Assembly: GCF_000586435.1 (NCBI RefSeq)
Contig: NZ_BAWH01000022.1
Coordinates: 1 to 52,436 of the forward strand
From: Psychrobacter sp. JCM 18901
GTDB taxonomy: Bacteria > Pseudomonadota > Gammaproteobacteria > Pseudomonadales > Moraxellaceae
Reading direction: 5' to 3'
DNA length: 52,436 nucleotides
Shown here: in pieces, positions 28,615 through 38,929 of the stretch
How the letters are laid out: the number at the start of each line of letters is the position of its first letter
Numbering within the stretch: the stretch's first letter is position 1
Made by a program: the position numbers and the translations under genes
The notes under the pieces: model-generated
The model's input: the letters and a program-made list of their open reading frames with translations, nothing else
Told to the model about the DNA's origin: nothing
The model's database searches: none

Positions 28615-31600
28615 ATGGCATTTGTACATCTTGGCATTCACAGCGAATATTCCATCACCGATTCTATCGTGCGTATTAAACCGCTGGTAAAAGCTGCTGC
28701 GGCTGATAATCAGCGCGCGTTGGCATTGACCGATTTGTCCAATTTATATGCCACGGTAAAGTTTTATCGTGCCTGCTTAGGTGCGGGTATCAAGCCTATC
28801 ATTGGCAGTGAAGTCATCATGGATAATGAAGACACACGCCTCACCCTACTTGCGATGAATAACGAAGGGTATCAAAACATTACCCGTATTGTATCGCTTG
28901 GATTTACCGAAGGTCGCGCTGATCCTGTCAATCATGGCACGCCAGTTATCAAGCGCAGTCATATCTTAGAGCATGCAGCAGGTGTGATTGTACTGCTCAC
29001 CGAAAAGTCAGACGTGGGTCAAGCATTGGTCGCTCGATGCCAGAAAAAGCCGATGAACTACTTACTGAATGGCAGGCAAAATTTGATGATCGTTTATACT
29101 TTGCGATCAAGCGTACCAATCGTTCAGGCGAAGATGCTTTTATTAGAGCAGCCATCCATTCAGGTGCCAAACACAACATCCCTATCATTGCGCATAATGA
29201 CGTGCGTTTCTTAGAGCAGGATGATTTTGATGCTCATGAAGCCCGCGTTTGTATTGCAGGCTCTTATGTTCTTGCTGACCCAAACCGTCCGCAGACTTAC
29301 TCGGATGAGCAGTATCTAAAAACACAAGCTCAGATGGAGCAATTATTTGCTGATATTCCGCAGGTCATTGACAATACCTTGCGCCTCGCTACACGCTGCA
29401 ATGTCACCTTAACGCTTGGTATTAACGTCCTACCTGATTTTCCTGTGCCTGAAGGCGAGACGATTGAATCGTTTTTCCGTGCCGAGTCACAACGCGGTCT
29501 TGAGCAGCGCTTAGATAAGCTGTTTCCTGTCGAAGCACGTACGGATAATTGGAACGACTTCCGTCAGAGATACGATGAACGCCTCGCATATGAGTTAGAT
29601 ATTATTCTATCCATGGGCTTCCCCGGTTACTTCCTAATCGTCATGGACTTTATCCGTTGGGCAAAAGCCAATGGCGTCCCAGTAGGCCCTGGACGTGGTT
29701 CTGGTGCAGGTTCGTTGGTCGCATACGCATTAAACATTACCGACCTTGACCCGATTCATTACGATCTACTGTTCGAGCGCTTCTTGAACCCTGAGCGTGT
29801 ATCGATGCCCGATTTCGATATCGACTTTTGTATCGAAGGTCGTGACCGCGTCATTGATTATGTCGCGCAAACCTATGGTCGTGATGCCGTATCGCAGATT
29901 ATTACCTTTGGTACTATGGCCGCAAAAGCGGTTGTGCGTGATGTGGCACGCGTACAAAGCAAATCGTACTTTTTAGCCAATAAAATATCCAAGCTGATTC
30001 CAAAAACGCCTGGCATCACACTGAGCCAAGCGCTTGAGCAAGAGCCACAGCTCAAAGACTTGATCTCTAATCCCGATAATATGGATTATGAAGATGCCAT
30101 TGAGATTTGGGAGATGGCGATTAAGCTGGAAGGCGTCTGCCGAAATGTCGGTAAACATGCTGGTGGTGTATTGATTGCTCCGCACAAGATCACTGACTTT
30201 AGCGCCATTTACTGTGATGATGAAGGTCACCGTGTCAGCCAGTTTGATAAAGACGATGTAGAAGCTGTTGGTTTGGTGAAGTTTGACTTTTTGGGTTTAC
30301 GTAACTTAACCGTCATCAACGCGGCGGTTGAAAATATCAATTTGCGCCGTGCAAAAGAAAACGTACCTGCCTTAGTTTTAGAAGATTTGCCGTTAGATGA
30401 CAGCAAAGCCTATAAGCTGCTGCAAGATGCCAAAACCACGGCGGTCTTTCAGCTAGAAAGTACGGGCATGAAAAAATATCTGGCTAAACTGCAACCGACC
30501 AATATCGAAGATGTCATCGCCATGTGTGCGCTGTATCGTCCCGGCCCACTCGATGCAGGCATGGTAGAGATGTATATCGACCGTAAGCATGGTCGCGAGG
30601 AAGTCATTTATGACCATCCCAATCTTGAGCCGATTTTAGAAAACACTAATGGCGTTATTGTCTATCAAGAACAGGTAATGCAAATCTCGCAGGTGATGGC
30701 AGGCTATAGTTTGGGCGGTGCTGATATGCTACGCCGTGCGATGGGTAAAAAGAAACCTGAAGAGATGGCAAAGCAGCGCGATATTTTTGTCACTGGTGCC
30801 ACCTCACAAGGTATCGATGAGGTCACGTCAGGCGGTGTATTTGACTTGATGGAAAAGTTCGCAGGTTACGGTTTTAACCGCTCTCATTCTGCGGCTTACG
30901 GGGTATTGGCTTATCAAACAGCCTATCTAAAACAATACTACCCTGCCGAATTTATGGCAGCGGTCTTAACTTCTGATATGAACAACACCGACAATGTCGT
31001 GTTCTTTATCAATGATTGCCGTGAAAACTTTGGGTTGACCGTAGTCAATCCTTCAGTCAATCGCAGTGAGTGGCATTTCGTTGCCGATACTCCGACTAAT
31101 ATCATCTATGGTCTTGGCGCAATTAAAGGCGTGGGTGAAGGCGCGGTAGAGTCTATCGTAGATGCACGTCGCACGGATGGTCCTTTTAAGGACTTGTATG
31201 ACTTCTGTCGCCGTGTGGATATCAAAAAAGTCAATAAACGCACACTTGAAGCGTTGGTCAGTGCTGGCTGTTTTGATGACTTTGCCGCCACGCTACGACC
31301 TGATTTACCAGCCGATGAAGCTTACGAGATTCGCGGTGCCTTGATGAGTCAATTGCCAAGCGCAGTGCAGGCCGCTGAGCAAGACCGTCAAAACCGCGAA
31401 ATCGGTATGATGGATTTGTTTGGTGAAATGGACGGTGTGGTCGCAGCGCCGCCGTTAGTGATGACGCCAGAACTCATCTGGGGTGACAAGCACCGTCTAA
31501 AAGCGGAAAAGAACACCTTGGGACTGTACTTAACGGGACATCCAATCAATGAGTATTTGGATGAGTTGAAACGCTATACCTCTGGTGCGCGTCTCGACAA

Positions 31601-32332
31601 GTTAACCGATACTGGTTATAACGGCAGCTGCTATTTTTCAGGCTTATCATAGATATTGCCAACTTTGGTAATCGCAACGTGATTACTTTAGATGATGGTA
31701 CATCGAGACTCGAGGTCAGCTGCTATGCTGAGCGTTTTAATCGTGTCAAAGAGCAGTTGAAAATCGATGAAGTCGTCATCATCAAAGGCAGCATCCGTGA
31801 GCGTGATGGGCGCTTATTTGCACGTCTTGATAGTGCCATGAGCATGGTAGATGCCAGACTACGTTGGCTCAAAAAAATCAGTATCAAAGTTCACGGTAGT
31901 GATATTAATTTGCTCACACGTCTACAACCACTACTTAAATCAGCCCAAGCTGACATTATTCCTGAGCCGCGTCTGGCTTATAACCAAGAGCAAGACGAGC
32001 AAGGTGGCAGCGGTAGTAACGTCTACGACCCTGCAATGGGTGGCAGCTTGTATGATGAGAACGGTAATGATTTATTGGCATTAGAGAGCGACATGAACCA
32101 TGACGCGGCCAATCAAAACGGTATGTCAGCCAGTTATGCCAATAATGCCCTGAGTAATACTGACGCTTCTATCAATGATAATTGTCTGCCACTTGGACTA
32201 AGCATTTATGAAGTCTATGGCATCGCAAATGTCGGGCTGTCTGAGCACTGGCGCGTTTACCCAAATGACGACAACTTGCAGACATTAAAGACTTTGGTCA
32301 GTGAAGAGAACTTACATTTCCATTACAGCTAA
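28615..32332 (+). CDS. dnaE: DNA polymerase III alpha subunit (two frame breaks)
   Basis: About 1,239 aa, the replicative polymerase. The PHP domain opens FVHLGIHSEYSITDS (residues about 3-280). The palm holds the catalytic aspartates in MPDFDIDF (about residue 400), followed by RDRVIDYVAQTYG and KHAGGVLIAP. The clamp-binding motif looks like IGMMDLF (DNA near 31410), and the C-terminal OB domain follows (GNRNVITLDDGTSRLEV). Breaks: near 29035, where VAR joins MPEKADELL, and near 31650, where FSGL joins IIDIANFG. Each is a single missing base. Because dnaE is essential, these must be sequence errors rather than real lesions. An Asn/Asp-rich insert (about 31985-32170) lies in the C-terminal region. 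Confidence 0.96.
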
Positions 32333-32404
32333 GACGTACATTACGTTTTAAAAATTCATTATAGTAATCTTATTGCTTTAACTTTTATAAATTGGACAAC
32401 CACC

Positions 32405-32785
32405 ATGGATGACACTACAAATAATAATATGCTCGGACAAACTGATGAAGAAATTATCAATCATGAACAGTTCGAGGACATGCGTGACCTGCTCGAAGAA
32501 GACTTTGTTGATTTGATACAAGTATATTTTGCTGATAGTAAGCAAAGAGTTGCAGCGCTGCGAATTGCTCATCAAAAAGACGATAACGCCAATGGCTTTG
32601 AAACTGCTCATGCTCTAAAAGGTGCCAGCGCCAACTTAGGTACGACTCAATTAGTCCGTCTTAGCAGCCAGTTACAAGAATACTGCCGTGAGCGCCGTAT
32701 CAATGAGCAAGCCGTCCTGATCGAAGATATTGCCATTGCATTACACCGTGCTGAACAAGAAATCAATCAGAGACTGGGACAATAA
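32405..32785 (+). CDS. Orphan histidine-phosphotransfer (Hpt) protein
   Basis: 126 aa. The Hpt signature HALKGASANLG (His about residue 70) is the phospho-accepting site of a four-helix-bundle phosphorelay protein, and the flanking EDFVDLIQVYFADSKQRV and QLQEYCRERRI fit helices of that fold. No hybrid kinase or partner regulator is next to it; the Cpx-like pair here is a plain two-step system, so its partner must lie elsewhere. Its stop overlaps the trmJ start by one base (TAATG at 32783-32787), so the two are translated together. It begins 72 bases after dnaE. The likely role is relaying phosphate from a hybrid kinase; its target is unknown. Confidence 0.87.
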   Translation: MDDTTNNNMLGQTDEEIINHEQFEDMRDLLEEDFVDLIQVYFADSKQRVAALRIAHQKDDNANGFETAHALKGASANLGTTQLVRLSSQLQEYCRERRINEQAVLIEDIAIALHRAEQEINQRLGQ

Positions 32786-33666
32786 TGAGTAACGACGCTT
32801 CATTAGCAATATCATCACGCACAGTGAACGACTACCTTGATTGCTTGCAAGTAGTCATGGTCAATACAACTTTGCCTGCCAATATTGGTTCGGCTGCCCG
32901 TGCGATGTATACCATGGGCTTGTCTCACTTAACGGTGGTCGATCCCAAATTACCGATTGACGAAACCAGTGTGTCTCATGCAGCGGGTGGCAGTGAACTA
33001 TTATCGTCAGCTTTGATTGCACCTACTTTAGAGTCTGCTATCTCTGGCTGTCAGTTGGTGTTTGCCGCTAGCAGTCGTAGCCGTCACTTACCTCGCCCTG
33101 TCGTGACACCTACGCAAGCCGCTAAGATTATGTTCGACTTTATCGATGCACAGGCAGCTCTAAGTGTAGACGATAGTAATGCTGATACCTCATCTGCTGC
33201 GACTTCTAACAAACCAAATATTGCTATACTGTTTGGACGTGAAGACCGTGGATTGACCAATGAAGAATTGGCTTATGCCGATTATCATATTCAAATTGAC
33301 GCCAATCCTGTTTACCCTGTGCTAAATGTCGCATCAGCGGTGCAAGTCATCGCCAGCTTTATTTTTGCTTATGCTCAAACGCATACTCAGACAGCTGATA
33401 ATTTAGATTCGGATACAAGCACAGACGCTCAATCGACAATCAATGTGAATTTGCGTCAGCAATGGGATGAGCCTGCTATTAATCAGCAGCAGCTGCAACA
33501 GCTCACTCAGCGCACCACTGACCTTATGGTGCAGCGTGGTCTGGCAAATAGCGAACATTTAAAGTCATTGCCATCACGCTTGTCTAGACTTGGGTCACGC
33601 CTACAGCTTGATCAAAAAGAGTATCAGCTATTAAGCGCTTTGATTGCAAAACTATCAAAAGACTAA
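32785..33666 (+). CDS. trmJ: tRNA (cytidine/uridine-2'-O-)-methyltransferase
   Basis: 293 aa, SPOUT (SpoU) methyltransferase of the TrmJ group, which methylates ribose at position 32 of certain tRNAs using S-adenosylmethionine. Motifs are VMVNTTLPANIGSAARAMYT (motif 1), ILFGREDRGLTNEEL (motif 2) and YPVLNVASAVQV (motif 3, part of the trefoil knot). Two Ser/Thr/Asp-rich inserts (near 33160-33210 and 33400-33450) lengthen it compared with E. coli TrmJ. It overlaps the Hpt gene by one base. The frame is intact. Confidence 0.92.
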   Translation: MSNDASLAISSRTVNDYLDCLQVVMVNTTLPANIGSAARAMYTMGLSHLTVVDPKLPIDETSVSHAAGGSELLSSALIAPTLESAISGCQLVFAASSRSRHLPRPVVTPTQAAKIMFDFIDAQAALSVDDSNADTSSAATSNKPNIAILFGREDRGLTNEELAYADYHIQIDANPVYPVLNVASAVQVIASFIFAYAQTHTQTADNLDSDTSTDAQSTINVNLRQQWDEPAINQQQLQQLTQRTTDLMVQRGLANSEHLKSLPSRLSRLGSRLQLDQKEYQLLSALIAKLSKD

Positions 33667-33855
33667 AACAAGCCATTGTTTATCAGCTTGCCTTTATTTG
33701 ACAGCTTTTTACTATATTTTGCGGTATAAAGCTGTTATAACTTGCAGAAGCTTAGCGAAAATATATATTCCTGATTATCCGAACTTTATGACCACAGATT
33801 AGAGGCATCGCTGTTTTCGCAACGACACTCTACCGACGAATAGATAGGACGCTTT

Positions 33856-34772
33856 ATGTCATTGCCATCCAAATTATTCAAATCACTTGTTACTATCAAG
33901 AATGATTTGAAAGAAGATATTGATGCAGTATTCACCCGAGACCCTGCAGCGCGTAATAGTCTGGAAGTGATCCTAACTTATCCGGGCATACATGCGCTTG
34001 TTTTGCATCGCGGTGCACACTGCCTTTGGAACAATGAACAGAAACTAGCCGCTCGCGTCATCTCATACGGCTCACGTATTATTACCGGTATCGAGATTCA
34101 CCCTGCTGCCAAGATTGGTAAGCGCTTTTTTTATCGATCACGGTGTCGGTGTCGTTATCGGTGAGACCGCTGAGATTGGGAACGATGTGACCTTATACCA
34201 CGGTGTCACTTTAGGCGGGGTGTCTTGGAACAATGGCAAGCGACATCCAACACTAGAAGATGGTGTAACAGTCGGCGCTGGGGCCAAAGTACTGGGGCCA
34301 TTCACTGTCGGTAAAAATGCCAAAATTGGCTCAAATGCAGTGGTGGTCAAACCGGTACCAGCAGGTGCAACGATGGTCGGTAGTGCGGCTCGTATGATCT
34401 CAGATTATCATGATGAAAAAGGCAACCCGCTTACGACTAAGGTACAAGATGCCAAGCAGCAAGAGAAAATTGCGAAAGCAGGTGACAGCAGCGAAGATCA
34501 AACAGCTGATACCACCCCTACCGCGAAACGTACCAATACCTTCCGCGCTTATGGTATCGATCCCTATTCGCAAGACCCTGTCGCAGAAGCATTTGCTAAA
34601 ATGCTTGAGCACATTCAGCAATCAGAAAATCGTCTCGATCAATTGCAGTCAGCAATGTGCGATATCGACCCTAGCTTCTGCAAGAAAAAAATACGATAAG
34701 CTGTGTCTAGAGGACTTAGATGTGATTGGTCGTGCTGATATCAATGACGTAGATAATGAGAAAAATCGCTAA
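33856..34772 (+). CDS. cysE: Serine O-acetyltransferase (two frame breaks)
   Basis: About 305 aa. It makes O-acetylserine from serine and acetyl-CoA, the first step of cysteine synthesis. A short N-terminal helical domain is followed by left-handed beta-helix hexapeptide repeats, with the catalytic region [18 protein letters not shown] and [20 protein letters not shown]. The frame breaks at seven T (34127-34133), and six T joins KIGKRFF to IDHGVG. A second break at seven A near 34684 appears to hide the true end: reading on gives [20 protein letters not shown] to a stop at 34772 instead of 34699. The tail after residue 190 is longer than in compact SATs and may bind CysK or regulators (inference). 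Confidence 0.9.
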
Positions 34773-34862
34773 GACAGTCGTTAAATGTAGGCAGTACTAT
34801 TGCCGTATAGACTGATAACAAATGCTTATATAGATTTTAGTGAAGAAACAATGAAATTAAAT

Positions 34863-34917
34863 CAGGATTGGATAGAATCTACCATGTCCGCATACATGGT
34901 AGATTCTATCAATCCTG
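34863..34917. repeat. Long inverted repeat (24 paired bases)
   Basis: The left arm 34863-34887 and right arm 34894-34917 are complementary over 24 bases with a single bulged G, around the 6-base loop CCGCAT. No T tract follows on either strand within a few bases, so a plain terminator is not certain. It stands between convergent cysE and the RCC1/micropeptide module. Confidence 0.85.
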
Positions 34918-34936
34918 CTTAACTCTCTAGAAAATG

Positions 34937-35026
34937 TCAATCTTGCGAGTCGTTGCTTTTCATCTCAGAGTAGACAGCACGAGCTAGTAGCGCGTGATAA
35001 AAGATGTCTTTCATTGACTGTGACAT
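34937..35026 (-). CDS. 29-aa micropeptide, copy 2 of a paralogous pair
   Basis: A 90-base frame starting at the ATG at 35026, preceded by AAGGGA, beginning MSQSMKDIFYHALLARAVY and ending in a charged Glu/Lys/Asp tail. It lies 31 bases after the RCC1 lipoprotein gene 35058-36346. A close paralogue lies at 36361-36459 after the other RCC1 gene. The conserved first 19 residues, with mostly silent or conservative differences between copies, argue that it is translated. The IFYHALLxRAxY segment can form an amphipathic helix. No family recognised; it could also be a remnant of the start of a larger protein. Confidence 0.65.
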   Translation of the reverse strand: MSQSMKDIFYHALLARAVYSEMKSNDSQD

Positions 35027-35057
35027 AATATTTTCCCTTTAGTTTTAGAGTTATTAA

Positions 35058-36346
35058 TTATTTATTAGCATGAGTATTGAATAATGATTCGTGTAGACTC
35101 AGTACGAATTCTTTCGGCATATAATCTTCAGTTATTTTTCCTGTCCCCCATTGCCCTCTGTCGATTTTATCGCCCCACATCCAAGCATTGCCTTTATCAT
35201 CTATAAAAGAATAATCAGCAAAGCCTCCAGTTCCATATTGGTCAACTTTTATATCCTGAGCAATCCGTATAGGTCTTTGAATATAGTCTTTGGTTGAACT
35301 AGATCTAGATGAATACACGTAATTACCCCACGTATAAAGGTCACCATTGATAGTATTAGCCGATATACTATTTAATCTGACAACCTTTGATAGACCTTCT
35401 ACTTTTTTTTGGTGACTTAATAAAAATTTCTTTAGATTCTTTCTGAGCAGACCATTCATGCGAACGCCAACTCCAAACACTACCATCTTCTAATAAAGCA
35501 AAATTTGCGTACCCTTTAGTAAAATCAACTGCCTGTTTTGGAAGAGAAACAATGACTGGTGAATAATAAATTTTTCCATTGCTAATAGTGGTTTTCTTAG
35601 CATTTGGATTACCTAATGAATCTAATGTTGAAGATGATGAAACAATTGATCCATCCTCATTCAGAGCGACGATAGCACCTGCACTACCTTCGGCTTTGAC
35701 AATGTATTCAAAACCTTCGACAAGCACAGGCGAATTAAATTTTTTTCTGAATATTACCGTTAACAACACCTGTTTCGTTGTTCCCTAAAAAAAACACTTT
35801 TCCTTCGCTATCAACAAATATAGAAGCTTGCTGACCTGCATGAATGTATACCAAACTCTTAATCCCTTTAATCTGCCTCAACTCCTCAATAAAGGTGTCG
35901 TCATCATTAGGGTCTATCTCTCCATATCTGTTGCTGCCCCAGCCCCACACTGTGCCATCTTTACGTAGCAGTAACATATGTCCACCACCGCCTGAAACTG
36001 CTACCGCATCATTCACACCCTCGACTTGCCTAGGCGTTGGGTCTTGTCCTGTCTTAGTCTCGCGCAGTAGACCATCTGTACCCCATGTCCAAAGCGTACC
36101 ATCGTCCTTGACTCCTGCGCTCCATGAGTTGGTCATGGCTAAGCGCTTGGGCTCAATATTTATCTCAAGCGGAGTTTCTAACGGCTCATCTGGCATATTT
36201 GCCACAGGATATTTGTCTGCGGTCAATGTCTTGATATGTTCGGAAGGCGTTTTATCGCAGGCAATCAGCATTGTCAAAGATAATATCAAAGCCACTACAG
36301 AGAGTGTGGACGAATACTTATGCATAGTAAGGTTTTGAAAAGACAT
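35058..36346 (-). CDS. RCC1-repeat lipoprotein, copy B (two frame breaks)
   Basis: About 428 aa. The signal ends LTMLIACDK, a lipobox with the lipidated Cys about residue 30. The body is a series of RCC1-type repeats (beta-propeller), for example SAGVKDDGTLWTWGTDG and LLLRKDGTVWGWGSN, continuing to GNAWMWGDKIDRGQWGTG near the C-terminus. Breaks lie at seven T (35741-35747), joining NIQKK to FNSPVLVEG, and at eight T (35403-35410), joining KSPKK to VEGLSKVVRL. From the lipobox to about residue 160 it is nearly identical to copy A; the signal and C-terminal half differ. It is cotranscribed with a micropeptide gene on each side. Cellular role unknown; a periplasmic protein-binding propeller is likely. 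Confidence 0.82.
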
Positions 36347-36360
36347 AGATTCTCTTATTT

Positions 36361-36459
36361 TTAGTTTGAACAGCTACTATCACTATTTTCATCCATGTCT
36401 TCATAAGCAGCACGAGTTAGTAGCGCATGATAAAAGATATCTTTGATGGACTGTGACAT
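36361..36459 (-). CDS. 32-aa micropeptide, copy 1 of a paralogous pair
   Basis: A 99-base frame from the ATG at 36459 with AGGAAA upstream, beginning MSQSIKDIFYHALLTRAAY and ending in an acidic Ser-rich tail with one Cys. It matches the start of the peptide at 34937-35026 in 16 of the first 19 residues, while the tails differ. It lies 26 bases after RCC1 copy A and only 14 bases before RCC1 copy B, so all are probably on one transcript. No known family; described only from sequence and position. Confidence 0.65.
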   Translation of the reverse strand: MSQSIKDIFYHALLTRAAYEDMDENSDSSCSN

Positions 36460-36485
36460 AGTAAGTTTCCTGATAATTAAGAAGT

Positions 36486-37745
36486 TTAATTTAACGTAAA
36501 TAGTGATTTTTCGGTGGTTAATACATAATCTTTTTCCATGCTTTCTACAATTTCACCCGTGCCGCGTTGCCCATTTTCATTCCAATTCCAAAACCAGACA
36601 TTGCCATCATTTGTGACCACAGCATATGATAAGTACCCATAAACTATTTGGTCTGGATCAATATTTTGCATTATTAAAAAAAAGGTTTATTATATGTATA
36701 CGCTGAAATAGAGTTTTTATTCTTCCCAAACCCGTATTTACTCCAAGTATATAAGTCACCTTGAGAAGTTACAGCAGCATGTATTCCAATATTTACAACC
36801 TTATGTAAATATGGATTTTTTTTCTGGCATTTTAATATCTTCAGAATCTGATAAGGCTAGGTTATCAGAGCTGTTGCTTCCCCAGTTCCATACGCTTCCA
36901 TCTTCAAGAACTGCCATTGCGCTTGTAGAGGTTACTGAGAAATCGATAGTTTTTTTAGGTAATGCGACTTTAGCAGCAGGATGATATTCTATTTCAGGTT
37001 CTTGTGATTGATAGAGAAGACGTCCTAACGCACGTTCTGATTTTCCTGTAGAGTACAACTCGCCTTTTTTATCTAACGCTAATAGAACTCCATTTCTAAA
37101 TTCAATACGGATTATATCTGAAAGATTAGGAACTTTAGTTGGGATAATAAGTTGCTTTGGGATTTCATTAACCCAACCACCTTCATTACTGCCTAATACA
37201 TAGACTTCACCGTTATTAGTTAAGAATATGGAGTCCATTTCACCAGCAGCGATATCTACAACATTCTCAATCCCTTTAATCTGTCTCAATTCTTCAATAA
37301 AGATGTCACCATCACTAGGGTCTATCTCTCCATGAGAGTTACTACCCCAACCCCACACTGTGCCATCTTTTCGTAGTAGTAACATATGACCAGCACCTGA
37401 CACAGCCACCGCATCATTGACACCCTCGACTTGCCTAGGCGTTGGATCTTGTCCTGTCTTAGTATCACGCAATAAACCGTCTGTACCCCATGTCCAAAGC
37501 GTACCATCGTCTTTTACTCCTGCACTCCATGAGCTGGTCATCGCAAGGCGCTTAGGTTCAATGTTAATCTCAAGTGGGGTTTCTAACGGCTCGTCTGGCA
37601 TATTTGCCACAGGGTATTTGTCTTCGGTAAGAGATTGAAGATGCTCGGAAGGCGTTTTATCGCAGGCAGGTAAAGTAGATATAATGATTATTGCTACTAA
37701 ACTCTTGATTATTTTTCTATTCAAAAAGTTCATTGGTTTTTGCAT
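36486..37745 (-). CDS. RCC1-repeat lipoprotein, copy A (two frame breaks)
   Basis: About 418 aa. Lipoprotein signal IIIISTLPACDK (Cys about residue 28), then RCC1 repeats with the same block as copy B (SWSAGVKDDGTLWTWGTDG, GTVWGWGSNSHGEID). A distinct middle follows (GEVYVLGSNEGGW, GELYSTGKSERALG, GSVWNWGSNSS), then an end GNVWFWNWNENGQRGTG. As read, the frame stops near 36801 after eight T (36815-36822); one base fewer gives EKNPYLHKVVNIGI. A second break at eight A (36676-36683) leads into MQNIDPDQIVYGY and the true stop at 36486. It is first in the module [lipoprotein A, peptide 1, lipoprotein B, peptide 2]. Function unknown. Confidence 0.82.
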
Positions 37746-37926
37746 AGGTAGTAGTATCTTGAAGATTACATCGTCACTTATACTAACAACTGCTTAGATA
37801 ATCGCATAGTTTTTATTAGATTTTTGTCTAGGAACTGATGGGTTGAGGCAGAGTGAGTACTGAACAGCGATGGTTTCAGATAACAAGATACAATGGCGAT
37901 TAAGATACGGCTACTTATTAGCCAAA

Positions 37927-38460
37927 CTATAGCTTGGTTAAAATCAATTCTTTAACTCCCGCTTCCTCATGCGCTTTAAACGGATAACGATCTGCCATTA
38001 CTATCCAATCAGACATTGATTTAAATATCGAATCTTTGCTTAGGCTATTTTCTATATTAGCCAATTTAATCATCAAAATATCAATGTCCATTGTCACTCG
38101 CCGTACTTGATTCGGCTTAGTCTGTCGACATCTATGACAATCTCCTTCAAGCGTTTTGAAGGTTTGCTGTAGTTGCTGCAGGCTTATCGGTGTGATCAAT
38201 GTTAGATGTACACACTGATTGGTATAATCAGGCTTTGGTAATTGGGTAGTCGCAGTAAAATCAGGATTTTGGAAAGCCGTAGACAATCGCACCTCACCTA
38301 GCGCTGCCAAGCGCTGCCGAGCAAGCGGGAGATACTTGTCGGCTTGATAGTTACTGCCTAGCGCTAACACTAGCTCTACCACAGGCCGTGCTTGCACCAT
38401 CTCAGGTGCGCATCGTTTTAACGTTGCCACATTCAAATCCACTGACGTTTTATGCATCAT
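37927..38460 (-). CDS. folK: 2-amino-4-hydroxy-6-hydroxymethyldihydropteridine diphosphokinase
   Basis: About 177 aa from the ATG at 38460 (MMHKTSVDLN). It transfers pyrophosphate from ATP to the hydroxymethyl pterin in folate synthesis. The signature ELVLALGSNYQADKYL opens the fold, and the HPPK motif appears as VRRVTMDIDILMI with the Mg-binding Asp pair. An upstream start at 38529 would run deep into folB; the chosen start overlaps the folB stop (38450-38452) by a few bases, which fits coupled translation. The C-terminal residues after DIDILMI differ from the common family pattern, but the core is clear. Confidence 0.85.
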   Translation of the reverse strand: MMHKTSVDLNVATLKRCAPEMVQARPVVELVLALGSNYQADKYLPLARQRLAALGEVRLSTAFQNPDFTATTQLPKPDYTNQCVHLTLITPISLQQLQQTFKTLEGDCHRCRQTKPNQVRRVTMDIDILMIKLANIENSLSKDSIFKSMSDWIVMADRYPFKAHEEAGVKELILTKL

Positions 38461-38887
38461 CAGCTTGGCTGACGTTAACTTCTTTGGCAGCTTCTTTAGT
38501 AGCTGGCTCGTTGGTTGATGCTGGCGCATAGCGCGTTATTTGCACCCCTACCGCATCAGCTTGGGCAATAGCGGTAGGCTTAGCAATGCTCAACGTTATT
38601 TTTTTGACAGTCATATTTTGCAAATATCTTATCAGAGATTTGACCAGCTAAATGCTCAAGCAGCTTTGCTTGAATCTCTTTGCACCACTCGCTCACATCA
38701 TCGCAGACTTCTTTATAACTCAGGCATCGCTGACATCATCTGACACAGCAGCACGGCTAATGTCCGTTTCAAGCGCAATATCAATGAGTAATGGCTGAGT
38801 AATGGCTCGCTCCCAATCAAACACACCGATGACCGCCTCAACTTTTAGACCTTTTATAAATACCACGTCAGACTGAGTATGAAACAT
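38450..38887 (-). CDS. folB: Dihydroneopterin aldolase (two frame breaks)
   Basis: About 145 aa. It splits dihydroneopterin to the hydroxymethyl pterin used by FolK. The start MFHTQSDVVFIKGLKVEAVI with GVFDWERAITQPLLIDIALE is the characteristic DHNA opening, and LSYKEVCDDVSEW and VKKITLSIAKPTAI are the later conserved blocks. Frames change near 38725 and near 38610 (an A run), so no single long frame covers it, but the three pieces together give a normal protein with an Ala-rich tail. It overlaps folK, forming a folB-folK pair. Folate synthesis is essential in most bacteria, again arguing for sequence errors. Confidence 0.78.
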
Positions 38888-38929
38888 CCTGTCATCCTTG
38901 TTTGCTAATTTTTTTCGTGTTTTTAGTGT

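Noticed and set aside
28615..32332. Programmed ribosomal frameshifting in dnaE
   Set aside because: The two breaks are not at slippery sequences with downstream structures, and similar breaks occur throughout the window.
34410..34772. Separate small gene overlapping the end of cysE
   Set aside because: Only its last 30 residues make sense, and they are best read as the continuation of CysE after an A7 break.
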